Shown here in pieces: positions 11,337 to 20,290 of a stretch of DNA of 64,000 bases. The notes beneath the pieces are model-generated. The model saw only the letters and a program-made list of their open reading frames with translations. It made no database searches and was not told the DNA's origin. Position numbers and translations under genes: made by a program. Origin of the DNA: Spirochaetota bacterium (GTDB lineage Bacteria > Spirochaetota > UBA4802 > JAKQUI01); contig JAKQUI010000033.1 of NCBI GenBank assembly GCA_029562645.1, positions 231,549 through 295,548 of the forward strand, in the 5' to 3' direction. How positions within the stretch are numbered: the stretch's first letter is position 1; the number at the start of each line of letters is the position of its first letter.

Positions 11337-11507
11337 GCATCACATTATTCTCCGTGATTCGCTGCCCATGGAGCGGGAGTGCACCTTCCGCCCCATGGGC
11401 TTGTTTATTGGATTGACGAGCGGGATGCTGACGAGAAAAAGTTTACCCGATGCGCCGTTCGGACCGAAAGCCGGATCATGTATTCAGCGAAGGACAAGGA
11501 ACCCTCA

Positions 11508-12629
11508 ATGGAGATACCGATAAAGAAAGTGTTCGCCGCTCTGCTGGGATGCCTGCTGGCGTTTGCGTCGATGGGGACCGCCCTGATGGCGCAAGACCGA
11601 AACGGCGGCAGGACCGACACCACGAAGAACATAACCGACGATGATGACGATGCCGCCGATGATGAAGAAGCCGACGGCGAGGCGGACAACGGCACCGACG
11701 CCGGAAAGAAAAAGGACGACCTGTTCCACCTGACCCTCGGAGGCAAGGGATACCATAATTCAGGCGGCGCGCCCACCTATACCTACTGGAAGCCCTTTAC
11801 CGAGCTTGAGCTCACCACGACGTATTTCTTTCTCAAGGCCGGCTACTACCGCTACATCGGGTACCAGATCACCGATGGGAGCGGAAACTATGAATATATC
11901 GGCTTCAACCAGTACGCAGGGGAATTGGGGCTCACCCCTTTCAAATGGCTCGAGGTGAGCGGCGGATACCATTTCTCAGAGGGTGAATTCCGCTACAAGG
12001 CCCACGAGTATTCAGGCGAGCTGGTGCTCGATTTCGACATCATCACCCTCACCGGAAGCTATGATCGCAAGCTCGAGGAATACTTCTTCAGCACCAAAGT
12101 CGGCTATACGAACACCAACACCGACACTTACAATGGCGCGCTGGCGGTCAATCCCGGCGAGCATGTGAGCATCGAGGGAAGCTACCAGTACAGCAACGCG
12201 TTCTATGTCCAATTCGACGACAATTACACCAAACACCTGGGGCGGCTGGGGGCGACAATCCTGCCCATGAAAGAGCTGGGCCTCACACTGGGCGGGGAGT
12301 ACGGACAGGATTCGGCACGGTATGTCCTGTACGGCGGCGACGTCGGCTTCACTCTCAAACTCTTCGGCCGGCTGAAATTTTTGGCATCCTACACCTACCT
12401 GTGGTATCAAGCGCCCTTGACAACGACGGCGGAGAAATCTAATGCGAAGTCGAGCCGCCCAAAGCCCAACCAGGCGGCACTGCCCGCCTCCGCCATAACG
12501 ACAAACGCGGGATTGAGTTCGGCGACCAACGCTCCGCAAACCGGAACGAATCCGTACGTGCGGACCTCGTTGATCAACGAATCGTACGCGAACCACGCGG
12601 TCGTCTTCGGCGTAACGCTGCGGATATGA
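11508..12629 (+). CDS. Predicted outer-membrane beta-barrel protein
   Basis: A 373-residue protein. The ATG at 11508 has AAGGA seven bases upstream and begins a signal peptide (MEIPIKKVF, then a hydrophobic core, ending near LMAQD). An acidic linker of Asp/Glu/Ala (about residues 40-65) follows. The rest alternates amphipathic strands with aromatic girdle residues (YFFLKAGYYRYIGYQ, YSGELVLDFDIITLTGSY) and ends in a strand with terminal Ile, as in outer-membrane barrels. A low-complexity Ser/Ala/Asn/Thr segment sits before the last strand. No specific family recognised. The sigma factor gene follows after 28 bases, so the barrel may belong to that regulon. Confidence 0.75.
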   Translation: MEIPIKKVFAALLGCLLAFASMGTALMAQDRNGGRTDTTKNITDDDDDAADDEEADGEADNGTDAGKKKDDLFHLTLGGKGYHNSGGAPTYTYWKPFTELELTTTYFFLKAGYYRYIGYQITDGSGNYEYIGFNQYAGELGLTPFKWLEVSGGYHFSEGEFRYKAHEYSGELVLDFDIITLTGSYDRKLEEYFFSTKVGYTNTNTDTYNGALAVNPGEHVSIEGSYQYSNAFYVQFDDNYTKHLGRLGATILPMKELGLTLGGEYGQDSARYVLYGGDVGFTLKLFGRLKFLASYTYLWYQAPLTTTAEKSNAKSSRPKPNQAALPASAITTNAGLSSATNAPQTGTNPYVRTSLINESYANHAVVFGVTLRI

Positions 12630-12657
12630 TTGACCGGGGGTCCGAGGGGCGATAATC

Positions 12658-13200
12658 ATGCTGATCGCGGAAGAAACAGTCATGGAGCTCTATGACGCCT
12701 ATCGTGACGAGCTCTACACCTACGCGCTCCGATTTGTCCGAACGCGCGAGATGTCCGAGGACATCCTCCACGACAGCTTCGTGAGGCTCATCGAGTATTC
12801 CGAACACCACGAGATTCGCATGGGAACCATCAAACCGTTCCTGTATCGGATAACGCACAACCTGTGCGTGAACGCCCTAAAAAAGAACCGACCGCTATCG
12901 GCGGGAGGCAATGGCCCTGAGATCGCCGACCGCTCCGACGTATCGAAGAACCATGAACTCGACGAACTGAATGATACGATCGACGAGCTCGTCGACACGC
13001 TGGACGATGAATCACGGTCGATCTTCATCATGAGGAAGGACCTCGGCATGTCCTTCGAGGAAATTGCCGCGAACCTGGGCATTTCGGAACGGACCGTCAG
13101 AAGAAAGATCGCCGGTGCGCTCTCGTTCCTGGCCGAACAGCTGAAAAAAACCGGGTACATCGATTCTTATCTTATACTTTTGTCAATTTTGCTGGGGTGA
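12658..13200 (+). CDS. ECF-type RNA polymerase sigma factor
   Basis: A 180-residue sigma-70-family protein of the extracytoplasmic-function size class. Region 2 is seen as YRDELYTYALRFVRTREMSEDILHDSFVRL, with the usual acidic DxxxD-like core, and region 4 as SFEEIAANLGISERTVRRKI, a helix-turn-helix for -35 recognition. The hydrophobic C-terminal extension (IDSYLILLSILLG) is unusual. GAGGGG lies eight bases before the ATG. The stop overlaps a GTG start of the next gene, giving translational coupling to the anti-sigma partner. Confidence 0.92.
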   Translation: MLIAEETVMELYDAYRDELYTYALRFVRTREMSEDILHDSFVRLIEYSEHHEIRMGTIKPFLYRITHNLCVNALKKNRPLSAGGNGPEIADRSDVSKNHELDELNDTIDELVDTLDDESRSIFIMRKDLGMSFEEIAANLGISERTVRRKIAGALSFLAEQLKKTGYIDSYLILLSILLG

Positions 13201-14465
13201 TTTGTACTGTTAATGGGAACGTCATGAAAGGGCATGTAGACAACGGCACCATCATCAGGATGCACTCCGGTCTCATCACCGGCAGGCGGCATGCGGAGTT
13301 GCAGCGGCACATCGACGACTGCGACCGGTGCCGAAAGCGCGCCGCCGCCATCGCCGCCCTTCTGCAGCAGCCCCCCGCCGGTCTCCGCACCCCACCGGAA
13401 CGGGTGCGCAACCGAATCCTGCAGTCGTATTACGAGATAAAAAACGCACCTGCGGGGGCATCGCCCATAAACCGGATGTTGCATTCATGGAAGGCGCCCG
13501 CGCTGGCGCTCGCCGCAACGATCGCCATCGTTGTCGGCGCGGCGGTGTTCTTCGACCGCTGGCCATTCGACCGATCAGGCCCCGCAACGGTGGCGATTGA
13601 TATCGCCGGATTGTCGGGCGAGGTCCTCGTAAACGGCACGATGCCGGAGGGAACGATCCGCATCAAACCGCACGATACCATCACCGTGGGGAAGGACGGC
13701 GCCGTCCGGCTCGCATACGCGGGAATCTTCACTATCACCCTGGATGCGGAAAGCGAATTCATCGTCGAAAAGGCTTCATCGCCACACACGGGCGCATACG
13801 AGTTCGCCTTCAGGCTGAACCATGGGAGCCTGCTTTCACAGTTCGCCCACGGAGACTTCTCCTGCGCGTACTCCTATCACACCCCGCGCGGAACGGTGAG
13901 CTCCACCGGGACCGAATTCGTGCTCGTCGCCGGACCGTCAGAGACGATCGTCCTGCTGAACGAGGGCGCGGTGCGGCTAACCCCATCCGGGAGGAATGAA
14001 TGGATCCGCGTCGTGGAGCGGAAACGGTACGCGATCGCGCGCTCGATCACCACCTCGGAGCTCGGGCCCGGGGACCTCCGTGCCATCGACGACATGGGCG
14101 CGAAACGCGATAGCCTGGCCCCGGCGAACCGGGAATCCGGCGACCGCAACGGGCGCACACGGGACACGGACATGCGGAAGCGCGGCGCCCTCCCCTCTGA
14201 TTCCGGACATCGTTCCGTCGACGGAGGCGATAATGGTTTTGCCGATGGAAGCGAGCCGGTAAAACCGGGCAGCGGCAAAAAAGCCGAGGGGGACGCACGG
14301 GAGCCGGGAGCGGGCGACGCGCTTCGGGAAAAGCACGAAGCGGATCGAGACGCCGACCGCCGGAAAGACCTAAAGGAGCAGGGCAGGGATCGTCGCGACT
14401 CCCTGCGTGAAAAGCGCCGTGACAAGCGAGAGCAGCGTGGAGAGCGTGAACGGAGAAACCGGTGA
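13197..14465 (+). CDS. Transmembrane anti-sigma factor with zinc-binding N-terminus and FecR domain
   Basis: A 422-residue protein, partner of the preceding sigma factor. The N-terminus carries the ZAS motif H-x3-C-x2-C (His38, Cys42, Cys45), as in zinc-binding anti-sigma factors. One membrane segment lies near residues 102-122. The outside part has a FecR-like domain (about 135-290; TVGKDGAVRLAYAG, TPRGTVSSTGTEF). A very charged Arg/Asp/Lys/Glu tail of about 130 residues follows, reminiscent of the secreted coiled-coil protein at 10896. The GTG at 13197 overlaps the sigma stop (GTGA); an ATG at 13224 is an equally plausible start. It should hold the sigma factor at the membrane and sense the envelope. 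Confidence 0.88.
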   Translation: MICTVNGNVMKGHVDNGTIIRMHSGLITGRRHAELQRHIDDCDRCRKRAAAIAALLQQPPAGLRTPPERVRNRILQSYYEIKNAPAGASPINRMLHSWKAPALALAATIAIVVGAAVFFDRWPFDRSGPATVAIDIAGLSGEVLVNGTMPEGTIRIKPHDTITVGKDGAVRLAYAGIFTITLDAESEFIVEKASSPHTGAYEFAFRLNHGSLLSQFAHGDFSCAYSYHTPRGTVSSTGTEFVLVAGPSETIVLLNEGAVRLTPSGRNEWIRVVERKRYAIARSITTSELGPGDLRAIDDMGAKRDSLAPANRESGDRNGRTRDTDMRKRGALPSDSGHRSVDGGDNGFADGSEPVKPGSGKKAEGDAREPGAGDALREKHEADRDADRRKDLKEQGRDRRDSLREKRRDKREQRGERERRNR

Positions 14466-14496
14466 TCCGGGAAACCGGCCGAATCCCGCAAATATC

Positions 14497-14526
14497 TTGA
14501 CGTTTCCTGAAACAAACCCGTACCAT
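14497..14526 (+). promoter_or_regulatory. Candidate promoter of glycyl radical enzyme gene
   Basis: TTGACG at 14497-14502 and TACCAT at 14521-14526 are separated by 18 bases, 43 bases before the start codon. Confidence 0.45.
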
Positions 14527-14568
14527 ACCCCTGCGTAACATCCGATTCCGCCTCCCTGGAGGACCGCC

Positions 14569-17520
14569 ATGAACCTGCTCGCCTACCTGCTCCTTTCTCT
14601 GATGGCGTTCCTGTTCAACAACCGCAAGCGGCTCAAGGCCGCCCTCAGCCACATTGACGGATATTTCAACATCACCGTCGGCTTCCGGTCGGACGACGGG
14701 ATCGTCGACCGCGCCATTTCGTTCGCACACGGACGCGCCCGGGCGCTCCCGCGCGTTCCCGAGACCGCCGACGTGGTGCTTCGCTTCCGCGACAGCCGCA
14801 CGGCGCTGGAGATGCTGCGCATAACGCCCAACGAGACGCTCATGCTCATTTTACGAAACATGATGGTGCTCGACGGCGACATCGCCGCGCTGCAGATCTT
14901 CAACTACTACGTGTCGCTGCTCATGGGACGCCGCCACGCGCGCATGCTCGCCCGGAACCGCCGGCGCGACGAGCGCGATCGTCGCCGAACCTATGCGCGC
15001 ACGACGGCCCCGCTCCCCGAGCGCGACCGGGGCGCGGAGCTCATGCGCGTCCCGAATTCTGGGGCGGGCGTTCGCTTCCTCGACGATCCCTGGCTTGGAA
15101 CCTTCACCCTCGAGGACTTCCCACGCCTCCGCGGCATGCTGGACCGGCACTTCTCCCAAATGCCGTCGATCTGCGTGGAGCGCCCGCTCATCATCACGCG
15201 CTGGTTCCGCGAGAACGGTTTCGAGACCGACGCGTCTGGCCGGCCGTGGAATCCCGAACTCCGCCAGGCGATGGCGCTGCGGCACCTCCTCGCGAGCCGC
15301 CGGCCCATCATCGCGCGCGACGACCTCATCGCCGGCACCACCACGGCCCAGGAGCCCACGGGCGTCCTCATCTATCCCGAGACGCACGGCGGGCTCCTCT
15401 GGGGCGAGCTCACCTCGGTGTCCAGCCGTCCGCTCAATCCATATCGCATAACGCCCGAGGACCGCGAGCTGCTCCACCGCGAGATCTTCCCCTTCTGGAT
15501 GCACCGGAACATCAAGAGCCACGTCCGTACGAAGTACGGTCATCCGCTCTGCATGCGCATCGACGAGCGCTGGGTGTACTATTTCGCCTGGAAATCCGTG
15601 GGGATCTCGCACACCGTTCCCGATTATCCGCGCCTGCTCGCGCGGGGAACGCAGGGGATCATGGACGATATCGACCGCCGCCTGGAGCTGATTCCCGCAT
15701 CGGAATCCTCCGCACGCGACAGCCTCGCCGCCATGCGGATCGCGCTTGAGGGCGTGAACGCCTACGCCGACAACCTCTCGGCCGAGGCCGCGCGCCTGGC
15801 CGCCGTCGAGCCCGATCCGACGCGTCGCGCAGAGCTCGAGCACATCTCGTCGATCTGCTCTCGCGTTCCGCGCCGTCCCGCCGAAACCCTCGACGAGGCG
15901 GTGAACGCCGTCTGGATCGCGTGGGTCGCATTGCACCTCGAAAACATCAACACCGGCCTCTCGATGGGACGGCTCGACCAGTGGCTCCAACCGTACTTCG
16001 AAAGCGACATGGAGCGCATCCCGGACGAGGCCGGGCGCGCGGCCTATCTGCGCCACGCGATCGAGCTCATCGGCTGCCTGATGATGCGCGGGACCGATCA
16101 CCTGCCGCTGGTCCCCGATATCGGGAACTACCTCTTCGGCGGAAGCTCGTCCGACCAGGCGATCACGCTCGGGGGCGTGACCCCAGCCGGCGGCGACGGC
16201 GTGAACGACATGACCTACATCTTCCTCAAGGCGACGGAGCTCCTGGCGATCCGCGATCCCAACGTGAACGCGCGCGTCCACCCCGGGATCACCGGCGACG
16301 ACTACCTGCGGCGTCTCTGCCACGTGAACTACCTCACCGCCGCGACCCCCTCGCTGCACAACGACGCGGCGGTCATCTCGTCGCTATCGTCCAACGGCTA
16401 CGCCGAGGCCCACCGGCGCGACTGGTCCGCGACGGGCTGCGTGGAGCCCACCATCTCCGGGCGGCACATGGGGCACACCGGCTCGGTGCTCATGAACATG
16501 GTCGCCGCGCTCGAGATGGCGCTCAACGACGGCGGGCACCCGCACATGACCGAGCGGCTGGGCCCCGAAACGGGCGATCCCGCGCGCGGCGCCTTCCCCG
16601 CCTTCGAGGATTTCTTCCGCGCCTATGGGACTCAGCAGCGCTTTCTGATAGACCAGGCGGTGGAGCTCAACAACAGCTACGCCGAGGCGCACGCGGCGCT
16701 GCGCCCCATCCCGCTCCTGAGCGCACTTCTGGACGGCCCCATCGAGAAGGCGCTCGACGCGACGCGCGGCGGCACGCGCTACAACACCTCGGGCAGCGCG
16801 AACATCGGACTGGCCGACGTGGTGGACTCCCTGATGGCGATCAAGACCCTCGTATACGACGAGCGGCGCATCTCGTTTGCCGGTCTCATCGAGGCGCTCG
16901 CCACCGATTTCGCGAGCGCCCCCGAACTGCCGGCGCTCATCCGCTCGCGCGTACCCCTGTTCGGCTCCGGGAATCCGCACGCGCTCGAGATGGCGCGGCG
17001 CGTGATGCGGCTGGTCGCCGACGCCTGGCACGGGCACGCGAACTTCAGGGGCGGCCACTACACCGCGGGCTTCTGGTCCATGTCCCAGCACGTTGCCTAC
17101 GGCGGCCTGTCCGGCACGCTGCCCTCGGGCCGCCTGCGCGGGACCTCGTTCACGCCGGGCCTCACGCCGCATCCCGGGGCGTCGAAAAGCTTCCTGGACA
17201 ACATCCGCGACGTAGCGGGGCTCGACGCCTCGTGCATGGACAACAACATCGCATTCAACGTGAAGCTCGTGCCGCGCCCGGGCGAGCCGGTGCGCGACAT
17301 CGTGGAGGCGATGTACGCCTATGCGAAAAGCTATTTCGATCTCGGCGGGATGCAGATGCAGTTCAACGTGGTTTCATCGGAGACGTTGCGCGACGCGATG
17401 GCGCACCCGGAGAACTACCGGAACCTGCTGGTCCGCATATCGGGCTACAATGCGTATTTCGTGACGCTCAACCGCGAGATGCAGATCGAGCTCATCGAGC
17501 GGGCGGAATACGGGATCTAG
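14569..17520 (+). CDS. Glycyl radical enzyme with N-terminal SCP2-like domain
   Basis: A 983-residue member of the pyruvate formate-lyase superfamily, longer than the usual 750-850. The first 130 residues are not part of the barrel: a hydrophobic stretch (1-15) is followed by a fold resembling SCP2 sterol-carrier domains (AISFAHGRARALPRVPETADV...). The catalytic core has the thiyl Cys624 with Glu626 in ATGCVEP, the arrangement of dehydratase/lyase-type members, and the radical-bearing Gly959 in RISGYNAYF. Activation needs a radical SAM activase, but none is adjacent. GGAGG lies six bases before the ATG. Substrate unknown; the lipid-binding-like domain hints at a hydrophobic one. Confidence 0.9.
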   Translation: MNLLAYLLLSLMAFLFNNRKRLKAALSHIDGYFNITVGFRSDDGIVDRAISFAHGRARALPRVPETADVVLRFRDSRTALEMLRITPNETLMLILRNMMVLDGDIAALQIFNYYVSLLMGRRHARMLARNRRRDERDRRRTYARTTAPLPERDRGAELMRVPNSGAGVRFLDDPWLGTFTLEDFPRLRGMLDRHFSQMPSICVERPLIITRWFRENGFETDASGRPWNPELRQAMALRHLLASRRPIIARDDLIAGTTTAQEPTGVLIYPETHGGLLWGELTSVSSRPLNPYRITPEDRELLHREIFPFWMHRNIKSHVRTKYGHPLCMRIDERWVYYFAWKSVGISHTVPDYPRLLARGTQGIMDDIDRRLELIPASESSARDSLAAMRIALEGVNAYADNLSAEAARLAAVEPDPTRRAELEHISSICSRVPRRPAETLDEAVNAVWIAWVALHLENINTGLSMGRLDQWLQPYFESDMERIPDEAGRAAYLRHAIELIGCLMMRGTDHLPLVPDIGNYLFGGSSSDQAITLGGVTPAGGDGVNDMTYIFLKATELLAIRDPNVNARVHPGITGDDYLRRLCHVNYLTAATPSLHNDAAVISSLSSNGYAEAHRRDWSATGCVEPTISGRHMGHTGSVLMNMVAALEMALNDGGHPHMTERLGPETGDPARGAFPAFEDFFRAYGTQQRFLIDQAVELNNSYAEAHAALRPIPLLSALLDGPIEKALDATRGGTRYNTSGSANIGLADVVDSLMAIKTLVYDERRISFAGLIEALATDFASAPELPALIRSRVPLFGSGNPHALEMARRVMRLVADAWHGHANFRGGHYTAGFWSMSQHVAYGGLSGTLPSGRLRGTSFTPGLTPHPGASKSFLDNIRDVAGLDASCMDNNIAFNVKLVPRPGEPVRDIVEAMYAYAKSYFDLGGMQMQFNVVSSETLRDAMAHPENYRNLLVRISGYNAYFVTLNREMQIELIERAEYGI

Positions 17521-17562
17521 CGGGCCACCTGGACGTACCGGCGGCCAAACCACCCCGAGCCG

Positions 17563-17982
17563 TCAATACAATCCAGGATAATTATACAATCGATTTCTGT
17601 CCTTTATCCAGCCGACGCCGTTGCATACGGGACACGCCTTGTAGCGCACACCGCGTCCGCTGTCGCCGTATTTCGTGCTGTCGGCATCGAGCTTCTCGAT
17701 GTATTTTCTGTTGATATCGGTTGTGCCCGAGCCGGTACCAGACAGGCAGCAGTTCGAGGTATCGCCGGTAAATGCCGGGCTGTGCGGATCCGGGGATGAA
17801 ACGATCGCATCCGGATGATCTCGGTTGTCAAAATATTCGATGCTCCCCCGCGAATGGCAGCGGGGACACTTGACCCATCCGCGACCGTCCGGTTTTGGCC
17901 TGTTAGATCCGCAGGACAGGAAGACCATCAACACAAAGACCGTGCAGGTTCTTATTGCGAGACGGGGCATATACCGCATCAT
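17563..17982 (-). CDS. Small lipoprotein with two CxxC zinc-ribbon-like motifs
   Basis: A 139-residue predicted lipoprotein. The signal sequence ends in VFLSC with Cys as the lipidated residue. The mature part has CPRCHSRG and CPVCNGVG, each of the CxxCxGxG type found in DnaJ-like zinc centres, about 85 residues apart. The frame remains open into panB upstream, but residues there are clearly the shadow of that gene; the ATG pair at 17982/17979 is the natural start although no strong ribosome site precedes it. It follows panB by 32 bases on the same strand. Function unknown. Confidence 0.65.
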   Translation of the reverse strand: MMRYMPRLAIRTCTVFVLMVFLSCGSNRPKPDGRGWVKCPRCHSRGSIEYFDNRDHPDAIVSSPDPHSPAFTGDTSNCCLSGTGSGTTDINRKYIEKLDADSTKYGDSGRGVRYKACPVCNGVGWIKDRNRLYNYPGLY

Positions 17983-18014
17983 CGAAGAAGAGGACCGTAC
18001 AATGGTCTCGCCCC

Positions 18015-18818
18015 CTACTTGAACACGTTCCCCTCGGCGGGAAACGCGCCGGACTTCACCTCGTCGCAATAGCCCTGGATGGCACTCTTCGCGACCTCGG
18101 CGAGGTTCGCGTATTTCTTCAGGAACTTCGGGGTGAAGCGCTCGTCCATGCCCAGGAGGTCGTTGATCACCAGCACCTGCCCGTCGCAGTACCGCCCGGC
18201 GCCGATGCCGATCGTGGGAATGGACAGCATCCGCGAGATCTCGTGCGCGAGCTCCTCGGGCACCATCTCCAGCACCAGCGAGAAGGCGCCGGCCTCCTCG
18301 AGGATCTTCGCGTCCTCGATCATGATGCGCCGCTTGTCCTCCTCGCGGCCCTGCACGGTGTAGCCGCCCAGCTTGTGCACCGACTGCGGCGTGAGGCCCA
18401 GGTGCCCCATCACCGGGATGGAGGCGCGCACCAGCGCCTCCACGGTCGCGCGGAAATCGCGCCCGCCCTCGAGCTTGACGGCGTTCGAGCCGGTCACCTT
18501 CATCACGCGCCCGGAATTGCGCAGCGCGTCCTCCACCGACACGTGATAGCTCATGAACGGCAGGTCGCACACGATAAACGCGTTCGGCGCGCCGCGGCGT
18601 ACGATCTCGGCGTGGTAGATCATCTGGTCCAGCGTGACCGGGATGGTGCTTGTGTGGCCCGCCACCACCATGCCCAGCGAGTCGCCCACGAGGATCACGT
18701 CGATGCCGGTCTGCTCGATGATGCGCGCGAAGGCGAACTCGTAGCAGGTGATCATCGCAATGGGCTCTTTGTTTTCCTTCGCCTTCTTAAAGTCGTTGAT
18801 GGTCGCGATTGCCGCCAT
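18015..18818 (-). CDS. panB: 3-methyl-2-oxobutanoate hydroxymethyltransferase
   Basis: Catalyses the first step of pantothenate (coenzyme A) synthesis, adding a hydroxymethyl group from methylene-tetrahydrofolate to 2-oxoisovalerate. The 267-residue product has the family signatures ITCYEFAFARI, VGDSLGMVVAGHTSTIPVT (Mg-binding Asp), GLTPQSVHKLGGY and IGIGAG. Its start lies 32 bases inside folK, which makes the folate cofactor, so the two are translationally linked. No panC or panD is in the window. Confidence 0.97.
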   Translation of the reverse strand: MAAIATINDFKKAKENKEPIAMITCYEFAFARIIEQTGIDVILVGDSLGMVVAGHTSTIPVTLDQMIYHAEIVRRGAPNAFIVCDLPFMSYHVSVEDALRNSGRVMKVTGSNAVKLEGGRDFRATVEALVRASIPVMGHLGLTPQSVHKLGGYTVQGREEDKRRIMIEDAKILEEAGAFSLVLEMVPEELAHEISRMLSIPTIGIGAGRYCDGQVLVINDLLGMDERFTPKFLKKYANLAEVAKSAIQGYCDEVKSGAFPAEGNVFK

Positions 18819-19266
18819 GCGCGTATACCTCCCGGTACAGTTTCCCCGTGCGGGGATCGACGAGATCGGGCGCGATCTCGATGAGCTGCTTCATCACGAA
18901 CGGCCGGCGCGTGATCTCCGGATGCGGGATCGTCAGCCGTTCGGTGTCCATCACTCGGTCGTCGTACAGCAGAATGTCAATGTCGATGGTGCGCGGACCG
19001 CGCCGGATTGCGTAGTCGCGCCCCAGCGCGGCCTCGATCCGCTTCGCCTCGTCCAGAAGTTCGATCGGTGCGCGGTCGGTCATCAGCAGCACTGTCTGGT
19101 TCAGGAAGCGCGGCTGGTCGAGGTAATCCACCGGTTCCGTCTCCTCGACGACGCTCTCCCGGACCAGCCCGCCCGCGCAGCCGGAGATTATCATCACCCT
19201 GGCCGCACGGAGATTCGCCTCCCGGTCGCCCAGATTGGACCCCAGCCCCAGATACGCCAGCGCCAT
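18787..19266 (-). CDS. folK: Hydroxymethyldihydropterin pyrophosphokinase
   Basis: Transfers pyrophosphate from ATP to 6-hydroxymethyl-7,8-dihydropterin in folate synthesis. The 159-residue protein shows LGLGSNLGDREANL at the N-terminus, FLNQTVLL, and the RRGPRTIDIDILLYDD and IPHPEITRRPFV motifs that bind ATP-Mg and pterin. The ATG at 19266 begins one base after the stop codon of the DnaC-like gene (19268), and its 3' end overlaps panB by 32 bases. The longer open frame upstream is the shadow of the ATPase gene. Confidence 0.96.
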   Translation of the reverse strand: MALAYLGLGSNLGDREANLRAARVMIISGCAGGLVRESVVEETEPVDYLDQPRFLNQTVLLMTDRAPIELLDEAKRIEAALGRDYAIRRGPRTIDIDILLYDDRVMDTERLTIPHPEITRRPFVMKQLIEIAPDLVDPRTGKLYREVYAHGGNRDHQRL

Positions 19267-19267
19267 C

Positions 19268-20086
19268 CTACAGCTTGTCGCGGAAGTCGGCCCCCGCGAG
19301 CTCGATGATGCGGCACATCTCCTTGATGCGCGAGAGCACTCGCCCGTCGGAGAACTCCTTGAGCGCCGAGAACGGGTTGTTGTTCGAGGTGAAGATGGTG
19401 AAGCGCTCCGCCTCGTAGCGCGCGTCCACCAGATTATACAGCGTCTCCTGCTCCCAGGGGGTGTCGCGCTGCACACCGAAATCGTCGATCACCAGGACAT
19501 CGGCCTCGGCGAGCTCCTGCTGGATGCGCTCGGCCTCGCCGTAGCTCTCGGAGCCCTCGCGGAAGGTGGCGCGCAGGCGCTCGAAGAAGGTGCGCGACAC
19601 CTTGATGAAACGCCCCTCGATCGCGGAGCGCGCGATGAGCTCGGTGAGGATGATCGCCGAGAGCAGCGTTTTCCCGGTGCCGGGATTGCCCCATAGGAAC
19701 AGCCCCTTGCGCACGTCGGGAAATTTCATGATGATGTCGTAGGCGGCGGCCTTGGCCGCCTCGGCCGCCTTGCTCACCGGCTGGAAGTCGTTGATGAAGC
19801 GCCAGCGGTATTTCCGGTCGATCCCGGATTGCGCATAGCGCACGGCGATCCGGTCGATCTTGAGGCGGATGGACCGGCAGTGGCACTCGCGAATAACGCC
19901 ATTATCGTTGAAGTAATAGGGGTCCACGCCGCCGCAGGCGCACGTGTTCTGGATGCACTTCGGGCAGGGCAAGAGCGCGTTCTCCCCCATCTCGCGGTAC
20001 AGGGGGTTGATGATGATGCCGCGATGATCGCAATACGAGCAGAATTGTTTCGCGGCGGTATCGGCTGTCGCGGATTTCCTGGTCAT
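19268..20086 (-). CDS. DnaC/IstB-like ATPase with N-terminal zinc-binding region
   Basis: A 272-residue AAA+ ATPase of the DnaC/DnaI helicase-loader type. The first 75 residues carry Cys clusters (CSYCDHRG, CPKC, CACGG, CHC) that could bind one or two zinc ions. The ATPase core has Walker A GNPGTGKT, Walker B VLVIDDFG and a sensor motif TSNNNPF. DnaC-type proteins load the replicative helicase; an IstB role is unlikely because no transposase is adjacent. First gene of a tight minus-strand run with folK and panB. Confidence 0.85.
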   Translation of the reverse strand: MTRKSATADTAAKQFCSYCDHRGIIINPLYREMGENALLPCPKCIQNTCACGGVDPYYFNDNGVIRECHCRSIRLKIDRIAVRYAQSGIDRKYRWRFINDFQPVSKAAEAAKAAAYDIIMKFPDVRKGLFLWGNPGTGKTLLSAIILTELIARSAIEGRFIKVSRTFFERLRATFREGSESYGEAERIQQELAEADVLVIDDFGVQRDTPWEQETLYNLVDARYEAERFTIFTSNNNPFSALKEFSDGRVLSRIKEMCRIIELAGADFRDKL

Positions 20087-20290
20087 CGAATGCCCGGATT
20101 TGGAACATTTTCTTTACGTTTTCCCGATGCGTGGGTATATTTCCCCCGCAGGGCCCGTGAAGGGGTATCAGAGGAGCGCCTGCGGCGCGTGTCAACAAAA
20201 TAAAAAAAGAATCAATTTTGGCCCCTCTCGGGCCGATACATACAAGGAGCAATCCTGTTGCACATGATATTAACCAACGAGGTATCGTAC

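Noticed and set aside
17983..18570. N-terminal extension of the small zinc-ribbon lipoprotein
   Set aside because: The extended frame runs through panB and would put the signal sequence in the middle of the protein.
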